Source of the DNA: Tragulus kanchil
Taxonomy: Eukaryota; Chordata; Mammalia; Artiodactyla; Tragulidae
DNA: 64,000 bases
Assembly: GCA_022376925.1 (NCBI GenBank)
Contig: JAIOJX010000032.1
Location: 117,901,979 to 117,965,978 of the forward strand
Direction: 5' to 3'
The translations under genes and the position numbers were made by a program. The notes under the pieces were generated by a model. It was not told the origin of the DNA. It was given only the letters and a program-made list of their open reading frames with translations, and ran no database searches. Below are positions 36,570-52,004 of this stretch, in pieces. Each line of letters opens with the position of its first letter. Position 1 is the first letter of the stretch.

Positions 36570-37344
36570 TGCAATAAAAGACTTGGTTTTGGCCACTCAG
36601 AGCTTCATGTAGGAAAAGTTTTATTAAAGAAAAAAGGGATAGAGAAAGCTAATAGGCAAAGGAATTGGAAGGGGGATAGAAGAGTACCCCCAGAAGCTAG
36701 TTTAGGCAAGGCATTTTGTACTTTCCAGTTGGTTATTAACAACAGATCAAAAGAATATTTTAAGATTATAATAAAGGTCTTACCAGACCTACACCCACAA
36801 CATACTTCTTTAGGTAACAGGTACAAATTAAGAAGGAGAAAGATACCCTCCAGCAAAATTGTTGTTATAAACATTAGCTCTGGGCTTATAGAAAGTCTTA
36901 TGCAAAATAGATTATTGTCATAGGCATGGCAATGAAGGTAAAGGCACCTTGGCTAAATATGTTTGTTCCTCCTCCTTCTTGGAAACTGCTGGCCACCTTA
37001 CCAAGTCTGCCTATTCAACCCTTCACAGAGCAGGTCCGGGGAAACAGTCCAGGAGGCAATCTGGTTGGTGTGAAAACACTGAGCTTGTGTTGGTCCCCTG
37101 AGACCCAGAGGAAGCTCCTCACGGGTAGCCTGAGGTCTCCTGTGGGGGTGTGACTGGATACAATGGAAGGACCACCTGAACTGGAACAGATTTGGAGGTT
37201 TCTGGAACATACTCTTCAGGAGACCCAGGAGGAACATGGGGCAGGTCTCTCTTTCCACCTTGGCTGCTGCCTGGTGGGAGCTTCTTGGAGGTTCTGACCA
37301 CTCTATGCTGTCTCCATCAGCTAACCTTGCTTTTTCACCCAACA
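36570..37344 (-). mobile_element. Probable second LTR or LTR remnant
   Basis: On the minus strand the block starts TGTTGGGTG at 37344 and ends CA at 36570, with AATAAA at 36620-36625 near the 3' end, as in an LTR. I could not find matching target repeats at the flanks, so the boundaries or the identity may be wrong. Short ORFs here are chance. Confidence 0.45.
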
Positions 37345-39803
37345 CCTGTTTAGATTACAGGGCCTTTAGGTTAACCTGTCTCTTGCCAACATCTACCCCA
37401 TCACGTCACCATTGCACGGTGCAGATGACACTCCAACCTGAGGCCTGCATCCTATCCTCTGCATGCTGTTGTATTCTAATTAATTCTAAAATACAATTCC
37501 AGTCAGGCCATTGCTCTGCTTGCGGTCCTTCACTGGATTCCTCTTGGCCTTAAGAAACTCTGCTACTTGCTAGAGAGAGACTCCGAAGCCCGGGAGGGGC
37601 CCAGGGATCTCCTCAGCTGCGCCCTTGCCTCTTGCCAGCTAATACTTTGTGTTCCCACCACACAGACCCCCTCCGTGGCTCCTCAAAGGCCTGGTTCTCT
37701 CGTCTCTGGGCACTTCTGCTCTTCCTTCCTTCCGGGATTCTCTTCCCTAACTCTCTAGCTTGACCACTTGCTTCTCATCCCTCAGGGGCGTGCTGAGATG
37801 GCACTTCTGGGACTGTTTGGTCATTTCTTCTTACTCTTTTTCTCCTTAGACCAATCCGGGCCTTACAGGGCAGCCAGGCGAGTCCTCAGTCCCATTCTGG
37901 TCAGAGTACTCCCCTAATTAAAATCTTTCCATGTTTTTCATTGTCTGAGGACAAAGTTCAGTTCCTCAGCTTGACCAACAAGATCATTTGACAGATAGGA
38001 GTTAAGAAGGAGCAATTTCATGGAAGCAAGGTGGGGGCATCCTGCCCCATGACTCCCATCACTCATAATCAGAGAGGCTAAGTTATCTGCAGAGAGCAGT
38101 GTTGGGGGTTGCAATGCTGGGGAGTGAAGTGAGTGGGAGGAACTTGAGGGTCAGGGAAGACTCCCCGAGAACATGTGGGAGCAGGAGCTGGAAGCAGCAT
38201 ATCTGGTGAGCCGAGTTACAGACCTGGTGGAGGCCAGTGATGGGAGTCATGGGGACACCAGGCTGCCTGGCTGTGTGGACTTCTCTAGTAGCCACTTGCT
38301 GTGAGCATTCATTCACAGGGGATTTTTCTGGGAGGGTGGGACCAAAGGTCAGAGGCTAAGTTGTTGAGGACTTTGTGAAGGAGTGAGTGAAATGGTCAGT
38401 TACAGAATCTTAACCAGATGGGATGAGAAGACAGGATGGGCTCCTTCAGAGGGAGAGAGAGGGAGAGAGAGAGTGAGAGAGCGAGCGCAGAGGTGGTCAG
38501 TTGATAACTGGTTGTGGTGGAGACCAAGATGGGGTTTAGTGAGATGCTTTGAGCATCCAAGGTGGCGGTGGGAGGTGGTGGTGTCAGCTTTAGTGAATGA
38601 GGAAGTTTTAGCATTTTCACTGTGTCTGGGCCTCCACCCAGCTGTTACCATCCTTCCCGTGTGACAGTTGAGTGTGAATGGTGACTTCCACTGCCCTTTG
38701 GAATAGGTCCTCTGTGGGTAGGAACCATGCTTCCCATGTGGCGGCCTTCCCAGGAGAGCCTGACATGGCCTGGCCTGCAGTAGTCGCTCATCCAGACACT
38801 TTCCTATGTAACTCTTCCCCCTTCCAATTTTTGGTTTTCCTTTAGCTTCTTAAGTATTGTGAAATAATCTAACCTTGTCTCAGCTGAAAAAACCAGGATG
38901 TATCCTCTTTTACAGGGTGGAGGGGCATTCTGTGGTCCTCTACTAGCCCTCTGATAAGTGATAGTGAGAGCTCCCGCTCGGAAGCCCTAGAAGAATGAGA
39001 ATTTCTGGGCAGATGGTGTGGGGACCTCAGGAGGGAAAGATTCAGGGTCAACAGCGGACAGTGGCCTTACCTTTCCAAGCTGGAGGAGGATCTCACCAAA
39101 TTGAGTCCTTCGTTCACTCATTCATACCCCACGAAGTCCCAGGCCCGTGCCAGGGGCGAGGGACACACAGGTGAGCAGGACACAGACCTTGCCAGAAGGA
39201 GCTCACCGCCTGGTTAAGGAGACAGATTCACAGAGAAAGTGCCTCCAATGGAGTTTTGACCACAGGAAAGGCGTACCTTGCTAGCTTAGCGGGAGAAGGT
39301 CAGGGAAGACTCCTTGAGAATGTGGCTCCCTAGAGCTCAGGGTGCTAAGGCAGGAGAAGGGAGCCATGAAGCCCGGGAGAAGGGAGAGAACGTGCTGGGG
39401 TCATGCTGATGGTGCCGTGTGGCTGGCTCGTGGGTGCACCGAGGAGAGAGGGAGGTCAGTCATGTTGGGGAGTCTGCACATTAGCCGAAAAAGCAGGGCT
39501 CTGAGGTCTCTAACTTGGATGCTGGGTGAAAGGTGAGATGGGGAGCTAGTTCGAGGTAGAGAGGAAAGAGGCTCACGTTTGAATAGGTGGAGTCTGAGCT
39601 GCCCACGTAATCCCTGGTGCTCCTGGGCTTGCCCTACTCTCTGTTCACGTTGCTCCCTCCCAGTGCTGGCAACACCCTTCCTCTCATCCATCAGCTCAAC
39701 GTTTTCTCCAGGAAACTGCCTTGCTCTTGGCAGCTGAAAGCAACTTTCCCCTGTGAGAGCCTCTGAGCTCCACATTGAGAACCTCTCAGTCTGCCTGGCT
39801 TCC
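37345..39803. repeat. L2/MIR-like debris and a (GA)n run, no gene
   Basis: L2-like pyrimidine-rich sequence at about 37470-37800 and 37900-37960, and a GAGA-rich microsatellite at 38448-38488. Nothing supports an exon. The region lies beyond the 3' end of TMEM125. Confidence 0.45.
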
Positions 39804-42013
39804 CCTCCTCTCCTGGTTTCCTCCGTGGGGCTATACAGTCTTCACCTTGAGAAGCAGGAAGTGATGAAACACTAACTCCCACAGTGTCCCCACACCCACA
39901 GAGGGAGAGCCCTTTCAGGGCTGACCCTAAGCAGAAAGAGACTCTAAGGCCCCAGCGGGCGTCCAACACCCCTCCCATGCCTGAGAACCCAGAGGCAGGC
40001 CAGCCGGTGCTGCGATTACACAGACCAGGATGGTCTGGTTTCAGAGGTGGGGTCGGGAGCTGCAGCCTCTGGAGAAACCAGCCGATGAAACCTTAACACT
40101 CAGGCTTCATCCAGAGCCAGCACGGGAGCAGATGAGCATGCGTCATCCTCCCTGCCCACGCCCCCCTCTCCCTGGAACAGGAGATCCACCGCCTTCCTGA
40201 GGCTGAGCATCCTCTCACCCGCCCACCCGTCTCCCCTCCAGCCCCCTGGTATCTATGAGGAGACGCCACAGGCCTGGCTGAGGACACCTTCAAGGCACTT
40301 CTGTTGGCCTGAGAAAGGCATGAAATGTTCCTTTGGGGAGGGATGGTTGTGGGGGGAGGGGCAAAGGGAAGGGATAGAAGTCTCTAGGGGAGATGTTTAG
40401 AAACAATAACAACAACAAAACAATCATAATAATAAACCAGTAATAGCAGCTGCCACTTTTACTGCACACCTGGCACGTGCCTGGCCCTTGCACACACAAT
40501 GTCATTTGATCCGAATGGTCCGTGACCACGACTGTGTCTCTTAAGAAACGGGGGCTCAGAGAGGTGGAGCCCCCTTTCCCAAGGCCTCCAGCTGTGGAGT
40601 GGTCAAGGGGTGGCTGCCACCCCGGCCTGCCATTCTGGAGCCTGGGTTCTGTCCGCCTCACCCCACTCAGCCTCCTCGATGGAGGGGGCTCACTGTGCAG
40701 TCTCTGGGGTGGGCAGCGGCCTTTCCTGGAGACACTGGTGCTGGGTGACCCAGGCAGAGCTGCCTCTGAGGGTGTTAGGAACAGGGTTGTGCATCTTCAG
40801 GGATCCCAGACCCTTCTCTGCCTACAGGCTCGAGACCCGGACAGGCGGATGGTCACAGTTCCAGGAGCTCAGAGGAGAAGCAGCCCTCTTCTTGTGGCGT
40901 GGTCCACGCTCTGGTGGCTCCCTCCTCTCCTGGTTTCCTCCGTGGGCTATACAGTCTTCACCTTGAGAAGCAGGAAGTGATGAAACACTAACTCCCACAG
41001 TGTCCCCACACCCACAGAGGGAGAGCCCTTTCAGGGCTGACCCTAAGCAGAAAGAGACTCTAAGGCCCCAGCGGGCGTCCAACACCCCTCCCATGCCTGA
41101 GAACCCAGAGGCAGGCCAGCCGGTGCTGCGATTACACAGACCAGGATGGTCTGGTTTCAGAGGTGGGGTCGGGAGCTGCAGCCTCTGGAGAAACCAGCCG
41201 ATGAAACCTTAACACTCAGGCTTCATCCAGAGCCAGCACGGGAGCAGATGAGCATGCGTCATCCTCCCTGCCCACGCCCCCCTCTCCCTGGAACAGGAGA
41301 TCCACCGCCTTCCTGAGGCTGAGCATCCTCTCACCCGCCCACCCGTCTCCCCTCCAGCCCCCTGGTATCTATGAGGAGACGCCACAGGCCTGGCTGAGGA
41401 CACCTTCAAGGCACTTCTGTTGGCCTGAGAAAGGCATGAAATGTTCCTTTGGGGAGGGATGGTTGTGGGGGGAGGGGCAAAGGGAAGGGATAGAAGTCTC
41501 TAGGGGAGATGTTTAGAAACAATAACAACAACAAAACAATCATAATAATAAACCAGTAATAGCAGCTGCCACTTTTACTGCACACCTGGCACGTGCCTGG
41601 CCCTTGCACACACAATGTCATTTGATCCGAATGGTCCGTGACCACGACTGTGTCTCTTAAGAAACGGGGGCTCAGAGAGGTGGAGCCCCTTGCCCAAGGC
41701 CTCCAGCTGTGGAGTGGTCAAGGGGTGGCTGCCACCCCGGCCTGCCATTCTGGAGCCTGGGTTCTGTCCGCCTCACCCCACTCAGCCTCCTCGATGGAGG
41801 GGGCTCACTGTGCAGTCTCTGGGGTGGGCAGCGGCCTTTCCTGGAGACACTGGTGCTGGGTGACCCAGGCAGAGCTGCCTCTGAGGGGTGTTAGGAACAG
41901 GGGTTGTGCATCTTCAGGGATCCCAGACCCTTCTCTGCCTACAGGCTCGAGACCCGGACAGGCGGATGGTCACAGTTCCAGGAGCTCAGAGGAGAAGCAG
42001 CCCTCTTCTTGTG
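39804..42013. repeat. Tandem duplication 7 (offset 1116-1117 bp), 3' of TMEM125
   Basis: Bases from 39804 recur from 40921, ending at 42013. The left unit shows G losses toward its end (near 40769 and 40785) and about 23 bp of filler at 40898-40920. The start of the right unit lacks one G of a G-run. Each unit contains a MIR-like piece (40440-40610, 41556-41725) and an AAC/AAT-rich run. It covers the likely TMEM125 3' UTR or immediate downstream DNA. Confidence 0.92.
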
Positions 42014-42212
42014 ACGTGGGCATGTGGGTGCATGCCAGCCCTGTGGCACACCTCACACAGTGCCGCAGGGGGCTGGGCAGTCCTGGGGACACACGTGCCA
42101 TCACCATCCCCTGGGTACTGCATGCTCACACACTGGCACACACCCCCACTCGCGCCCGGGCACAGTTCTATGGAGGCTGAGGCAGATCAAAGGAAGGAGG
42201 TCCCAGGCTCAG

Positions 42213-45420
<3,208 letters not shown>

Positions 45421-47860
45421 AGATTTGCCCCATGTCTTGGTCCTGCTGGGGAGGCAGGGTTGGAGTGGACTGGAGAAGCAGGTAAAGGTTTTTCAGGTGG
45501 AAAGGATGGGCTCCCTTGCTTAAAACACTTTCAGCACAAACACTTTAGGATAAATGCCACACTCATCCACAGGCTCACAACACACCTGCCATCAACACCA
45601 TTAACACTGGCCAGTCATTTGCCCCTGACCTGCTGCTCAGCCAGAATGCCTATCAGTTATGCATACTCTACACCGCTCTGCCCTTCTACGTGTTTTTGAA
45701 CTTAGAGATCCCTCTCCCGGGATATTTATAACACCCCCAGCCTCAGTCTTGAATTTGTCAGCTGAGATGTCACCTCCTCCAGGAAGCCTTCCTTGACCTC
45801 CAGGCTGGTTCAGGTGTCTCTTTGAGGGCACCCAGGCTCCAGTGCTTCCCCCACCACTGCTCTTATTGCATGTGCTGAGATGGTCCTTATTTACTTACTT
45901 GTCACCCCTCACTAGACGTGAGATTCCCAGTGGGTACAGGTTCAGTGCCTGTTTTGCTAATCATGGTGACCTCAGCAGTCAGCACTGTGCCTGACACATG
46001 AGAAGAAGTAATCGGTAAATACTTGCTGAGTGAATGCGTGTGTGAACCACCAAATGTGGAGGTTTTATGCAGGGAGCCTGTGCGATGAAGCTGGAAAGTT
46101 TGGCTCAGGTGGCATAGGGCCATGAATGCCTTGGCCAGGCGTTTGGACTCACTCAAGGTACTCATGGAGGGTTCAAAAGTATAAGAAGGACTTCGGCAGG
46201 GCTCTGCTTCTAATGGGTGACTCTGGCACCACAAACCACATGATGGGCGAGGGAGCTGGTTGGAAGTGACATTAGACTGGATTGACCCCTGTAATGCCTC
46301 GTGCTCTCTCTCCTTCTGGTGTGTATGAAACAGTCAAGAAAGTCAGTCATTTCTTCATTATCAGCTCACAGAGTCATTGTGCTTCTCTTCGCTTTGCCTG
46401 TGGAAATGTGGGGCCCGGTCATAACTCCAGAGCAGCGTTGTATAATAGAAACCCAACACAAGTCACATACGTAATTGAAAATCATCTAGTAACCACGGGA
46501 CACAAGTAAAGAAACAGGTGCAATGATCACATTAAAATGTCTATGGAAGCCCCAAGTGGTTTCATTTTAATAACAAGCGATCAAGCTCTTTCGGTCTTTA
46601 GTTTATCTATCAATTGTCACTGTGTGTTTTATACAGTTGAAAAGATTTGCCCCATGTCTTGGTCCTGCTGGGGAGGCAGGGTTGGAGTGGACTGGAGAAG
46701 CAGGTAAAGGTTTTTCAGGTGGAAAGGATGGGCTCCCTTGCTTAAAACACTTTCAGCACAAACACTTTAGGATAAATGCCACACTCATCCACAGGCTCAC
46801 AACACACCTGCCATCAACACCATTAACACTGGCCAGTCATTTGCCCCTGACCTGCTGCTCAGCCAGAATGCCTATCAGTTATGCATACTCTACACCGCTC
46901 TGCCCTTCTACGTGTTTTTGAACTTAGAGATCCCTCTCCCGGGATATTTATAACACCCCCAGCCTCAGTCTTGAATTTGTCAGCTGAGATGTCACCTCCT
47001 CCAGGAAGCCTTCCTTGACCTCCAGGCTGGTTCAGGTGTCTCTTTGAGGGCACCCAGGCTCCAGTGCTTCCCCCACCACTGCTCTTATTGCATGTGCTGA
47101 GATGGTCCTTATTTACTTGTCACCCCTCACTAGACGTGAGATTCCCAGTGGGTACAGGTTCAGTGCCTGTTTTGCTAATCATGGTGACCTCAGCAGTCAG
47201 CACTGTGCCTGACACATGAGAAGAAGTAATCGGTAAATACTTGCTGAGTGAATGCGTGTGTGAACCACCAAATGTGGAGGTTTTATGCAGGGAGCCTGTG
47301 CGATGAAGCTGGAAAGTTTGGCTCAGGTGGCATAGGGCCATGAATGCCTTGGCCAGGCGTTTGGACTCACTCAAGGTACTCATGGAGGGTTCAAAAGTAT
47401 AAGAAGGACTTCGGCAGGGCTCTGCTTCTAATGGGTGACTCTGGCACCACAAACCACATGATGGGCGAGGGAGCTGGTTGGAAGTGACATTAGACTGGAT
47501 TGACCCCTGTAATGCCTCGTGCTCTCTCTCCTTCTGGTGTGTATGAAACAGTCAAGAAAGTCAGTCATTTCTTCATTATCAGCTCACAGAGTCATTGTGC
47601 TTCTCTTCGCTTTGCCTGTGGAAATGTGGGGCCCGGTCATAACTCCAGAGCAGCGTTGTATAATAGAAACCCAACACAAGTCACATACGTAATTGAAAAT
47701 CATCTAGTAACCACGGGACACAAGTAAAAAGAAACAGGTGCAATGATCACATTAAAATGTCTATGGAAGCCCCAAGTGGTTTCATTTTAATAACAAGCGA
47801 TCAAGCTCTTTCGGTCTTTTAGTTTATCTATCAATTGTCACTGTGTGTTTTATACAGTTG
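45421..47860. repeat. Tandem duplication 8 (offset 1218-1222 bp)
   Basis: Bases 45421-46639 recur at 46643-47860. Differences are a 4-bp indel (ACTT, near 45895) and, close to the end of the left unit, lost A and T in homopolymers (near 46508 and 46602). The unit contains L2-like sequence. No gene is recognised in either unit. Confidence 0.92.
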
Positions 47861-49892
47861 CATCTCAGTTCAAACTAGTTACCTGTCTGAAACTTGCCAG
47901 GAATGGCTTGCAGATCTTTTTCGCAATGGTTCTTCCCCTCAAGGGAAGGTTAGGGCAGACTGGGTCTTGGGGACAAACACGTGGTTTCGCTACTTTGCTA
48001 AACAGTACAGAGAGTTCCCTGCCCTTTACTAAACAGTACAGAGAGTTCCCTGCCCTGGGGCGGGCAGGGAGCAAGGACCTGGCAGGGTTCTGCCCCTGTG
48101 TATTCCTCTCACTCCTCAGACATTTATTTTCCTCCTTGTCCCAGGGAGGGGCCGGTCCCAGCCACACCCATGGTCCAGCTGTCCTGAATAGGGTGAGGCA
48201 GGGGAAGTCATGGGATTCGGGTGCACCCCCCAGCCCACCTTCCTCTGGGGGTTGGAAGGGAATATTTTTGTGAGTGGAAGGAGCAAAGTCAAAACTTCCT
48301 CAGTTTAAACATTGCTCAGGAGACACATTGTTCTCATTCTGAGCCTTCTCAAGTAACTTGGAGTTAAAGTGGACAGGCGGGCTCCTTGCAGGTCTGTTGA
48401 ACTCTGTCCCCAAATCAGAGGCCGCTCGAATGGGTGGTACAGAAGGCAGGGGGAGGAGGCGACGGTGGGCAGAGAGCACAAGGTATGGATTCTAACTGAC
48501 CCCTCAGATGGCGGGAGGACCCAGGAGTAGGGAGAGGGCCTGCAGCCCACCTGCCCTGCTTCGAGCACACTCCCATCTCATTCTACTCTCCAGCCAGTAG
48601 CTGGAGTGATCCCGTCACCATTAGAACAGATAATGTCACTACTCTTCTTGAGTCCCTCCGAAAGCCTGTCTCCCCCAGAGTCACAGCCAGAGTCCTGCCA
48701 CCCTTTCTAACGCCTTCTCTGGCTTCATGCCCTGCTGTCTCGCTTCTGACAGAGCTTGCTCAGAGCCTTTGCGCTGGCTCTTTTTCTTCCCATGAGCTCC
48801 CCGCCTCTACTCCAGGTTTCATGATCAACTGTTGCCCCAGACAGACATCATTTGGAGTATCTGCCCCACTCACAATCACCAACTTCACTCCTGGGATCAA
48901 CTCCAGTAATCAGGATGCTATTCTGTGACCCACCCCTCTGGGTACAGTTGATCGGATAGAGGTGAACTTCAGACTCAAACTAGGCCCCACATATTCTCCT
49001 TTGGCGGTTTAAAGTAGGACTAGAGACTCCATGTCAGCCTTGTGGCATGTATTCACAGGAGGCTAAGGGTTCCCTTCTGCCAGTCCAATTGGCAGTGGAA
49101 AACTGGTCTACAGAGAGGTGAGAATAAGAGAGGGAAGGGGGTTCCAGCCATGTCCCAGGTCTTAGTTCAAGTCTTTCTCAAGGCTCGATTGTATCTCAGC
49201 CCTGAGATTTCATGATACCGCCCCAGGGCCAGATGATAATCTTTTCTTTTTGCTTAGACTGGCTAGAGTTGGTTTCTGTTATTTGTAAACATGTAAGTGC
49301 AGCCATAAATCCTCTCTTCAGAACTAGATTCTCATGGTGTCAACTTTACTACATTTAATACATTAGGGCACAGAGTAGGTGCTTAGTAATACTAGCTTAC
49401 ACTTGCTGCCCCTGCCAGATCCCACTATGTGATACAGACTAGATGAGCAATAAATACAGATTCTTGTACATGACCGGTCATAGTGGGTGATCAGGAACAC
49501 TGCCTGGTATACAGCTCGTTGATTTCCTTGAGAATCTGCAATCCAGCTGCACTAAGCTCTGAGAAGTCTGATAACATCTCAGACTCGCCCAAACCTCTCC
49601 CCTCTGAGGTCTAGGGGAGCTCAGGGAGAATAAGCCCCAGAACCCTTGGTCCTGACCTATCTTCTCTCTCATCTCTCACTTCAGATCAGAAGCAGTGATT
49701 GTAGGGAGTCTGAGCTGGACACACAGATATTCCCAGGTTCCCCGGTCACCCTCTGGCACTTGTTAGGACCTGCTGATTGGTAAAGGCTGGTCATGCTTTA
49801 TAGGAAGCAGTGGAGAATCTGTGCCTCCTCTCTTTGGACCTGAGTGGGTTCTCAGACTGCTTTGACCTACAGAACATGGAAGAAGTTGTAAT
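47861..49892. other. Gene-free interval with L2-like sequence
   Basis: A short 25-bp direct repeat ('aaacagtacagagagttccc' at 48000 and 48032) is visible. L2-like text lies at 48590-48850. No exon is recognised. Confidence 0.45.
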
Positions 49893-52004
49893 ATGACCAG
49901 TTACCAAGCCCAGAACTAAAGAGAATGGCAAGTTAAACTTCTCAGGTATTGAAACCCAGCCTCCCTTCTGAGAAAGGCTAACCGTTCCAGTGTGGAGGTC
50001 CTTGAGCTCGGGGCTGACAGCCAATACAGTAAGTCCTCTACATGAGAACTGTCAAGTTGCAAATTTCAAAGATGCAAATGGGCCTCTGGTTCCCCCAAGG
50101 AACCAGAACCTGTGCCATCAACATCGGACGTGAGTGAAACTGACTTCTCCTTTGTCTCCTCTTGCTGATGGTCCTTCAGCTCTACCATCTCCCACCTCGT
50201 CTCCCTCCTCCAGTCAGTAACTCTTCTTGCCTGTTCACTTGACGCCAGCCCCTCTATGCCAGCTATTGTATTGTATTCCTGTCCTTTTCAACCTGCTGCA
50301 AAGAGACAACTCATTGGAAAAGAGCCTGATGTTGGGAAAAACAGAAGACAGAAGGAGAAGAGGACGACAGAGGACGAGATGGTTGGATGGCATCACTGAG
50401 TCAATGGACATAAGTTTGAGCAAGCTCCAGGAGACGAAGGAGAGGGAAGCTTGGAGTGCTGCAGTCCATGGGGTCGCAAAGTGTTGGACATGACTGAGCC
50501 ACTGAGCTAGACTGATTATAGTATAAGATTAAAAATGTTTTATTTTTGTTTTGGGTATTATTTGTGTGAAAAGTATTATAAACCTATTACAGTACAGTAC
50601 TGTACAGCCAACTGTGTTATTTGGACACCTAGGCTAACTTTTTTGAACTTACGAACTCTCTCTCAGATTGGCATTTGTTCACATGTAGGAGACTTACTGT
50701 ACAAACACTTGCCAATTATGTGAGCAAGCCATCTTCCAGCCTCCATCATCCCCCCTAGCTGATCCTACACAGAGAAGAGATAAGGTGCCAGGGGATGTCC
50801 TTCTTGATCTTCTGATCCATAAAGTGATAAACAAAATAGAACTGTTGCTTTAAACTGCCAAGGGGTAGTTTTAGATATAGCAATAAAGAACCAAAACAAT
50901 CAACAGAACTTTCTAAATAAGGTGAGAATTTCATTCTTGCAAAGGAAATGACCAGTTACCAAGCCCAGAACTAAAGAGAATGGCAAGTTAAACTTCTCAG
51001 GTATTGAAACCCAGCCTCCCTTCTGAGAAAGGCTAACCGTTCCAGTGTGGAGGTCCTTGAGCTCGGGGCTGACAGCCAATACAGTAAGTCCTCTACATGA
51101 AAACTGTCAAGTTGCAAATTTCAAAGATGCAAATGGGCCTCTGGTTCCCCCAAGGAACCAGAACCTGTGCCATCAACATCGGACGTGAGTGAAACTGACT
51201 TCTCCTTTGTCTCCTCTTGCTGATGGTCCTTCAGCTCTACCATCTCCCACCTCGTCTCCCTCCTCCAGTCAGTAACTCTTCTTGCCTGTTCACTTGACGC
51301 CAGCCCCTCTATGCCAGCTATTGTATTGTATTCCTGTCCTTTTCAACCTGCTGCAAAGAGACAACTCATTGGAAAAGAGCCTGATGTTGGGAAAAACAGA
51401 AGACAGAAGGAGAAGAGGACGACAGAGGACGAGATGGTTGGATGGCATCACTGAGTCAATGGACATAAGTTTGAGCAAGCTCCAGGAGACGAAGGAGAGG
51501 GAAGCTTGGAGTGCTGCAGTCCATGGGGTCGCAAAGTGTTGGACATGACTGAGCCACTGAGCTAGACTGATTATAGTATAAGATTAAAAATGTTTTATTT
51601 TTGTTTTGGGTATTATTTGTGTGAAAAGTATTATAAACCTATTACAGTACAGTACTGTACAGCCAACTGTGTTATTTGGACACCTAGGCTAACTTTTTTG
51701 AACTTACGAACTCTCTCTCAGATTGGCATTTGTTCACATGTAGGAGACTTACTGTACAAACACTTGCCAATTATGTGAGCAAGCCATCTTCCAGCCTCCA
51801 TCATCCCCCCTAGCTGATCCTACACAGAGAAGAGATAAGGTGCCAGGGGATGTCCTTCTTGATCTTCTGATCCATAAAGTGATAAACAAAATAGAACTGT
51901 TGCTTTAAACTGCCAAGGGGTAGTTTTAGATATAGCAATAAAGAACCAAAACAATCAACAGAACTTTCTAAATAAGGTGAGGGAATTTCATTCTTGCAAA
52001 GGAA
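49893..52004. repeat. Tandem duplication 9 (unit 1055 bp)
   Basis: Bases 49893-50947 recur at 50948-52004. Differences are one substitution (near 50044 versus 51099) and a 2-bp loss in a G-run at the end of the left unit (near 50925). The right unit is followed at once by duplication 10. Confidence 0.92.
50305..50512 (+). repeat. BovB (RTE) LINE 3' fragment (second copy 51360-51567)
   Basis: Matches the well-known BovB 3' end: 'ctcattggaaaagagcctgatg', 'ggacgacagaggacgagatgg', 'tggatggcatcactgag' and 'tggggtcgcaaag'. The second copy comes from duplication 9. It is a dead 5'-truncated fragment. Confidence 0.88.

Noticed and set aside
40290..40661. Minus-strand ORFs downstream of TMEM125
   Set aside because: They cross a MIR-like element and an AAC/AAT run and occur twice only because of duplication 7.
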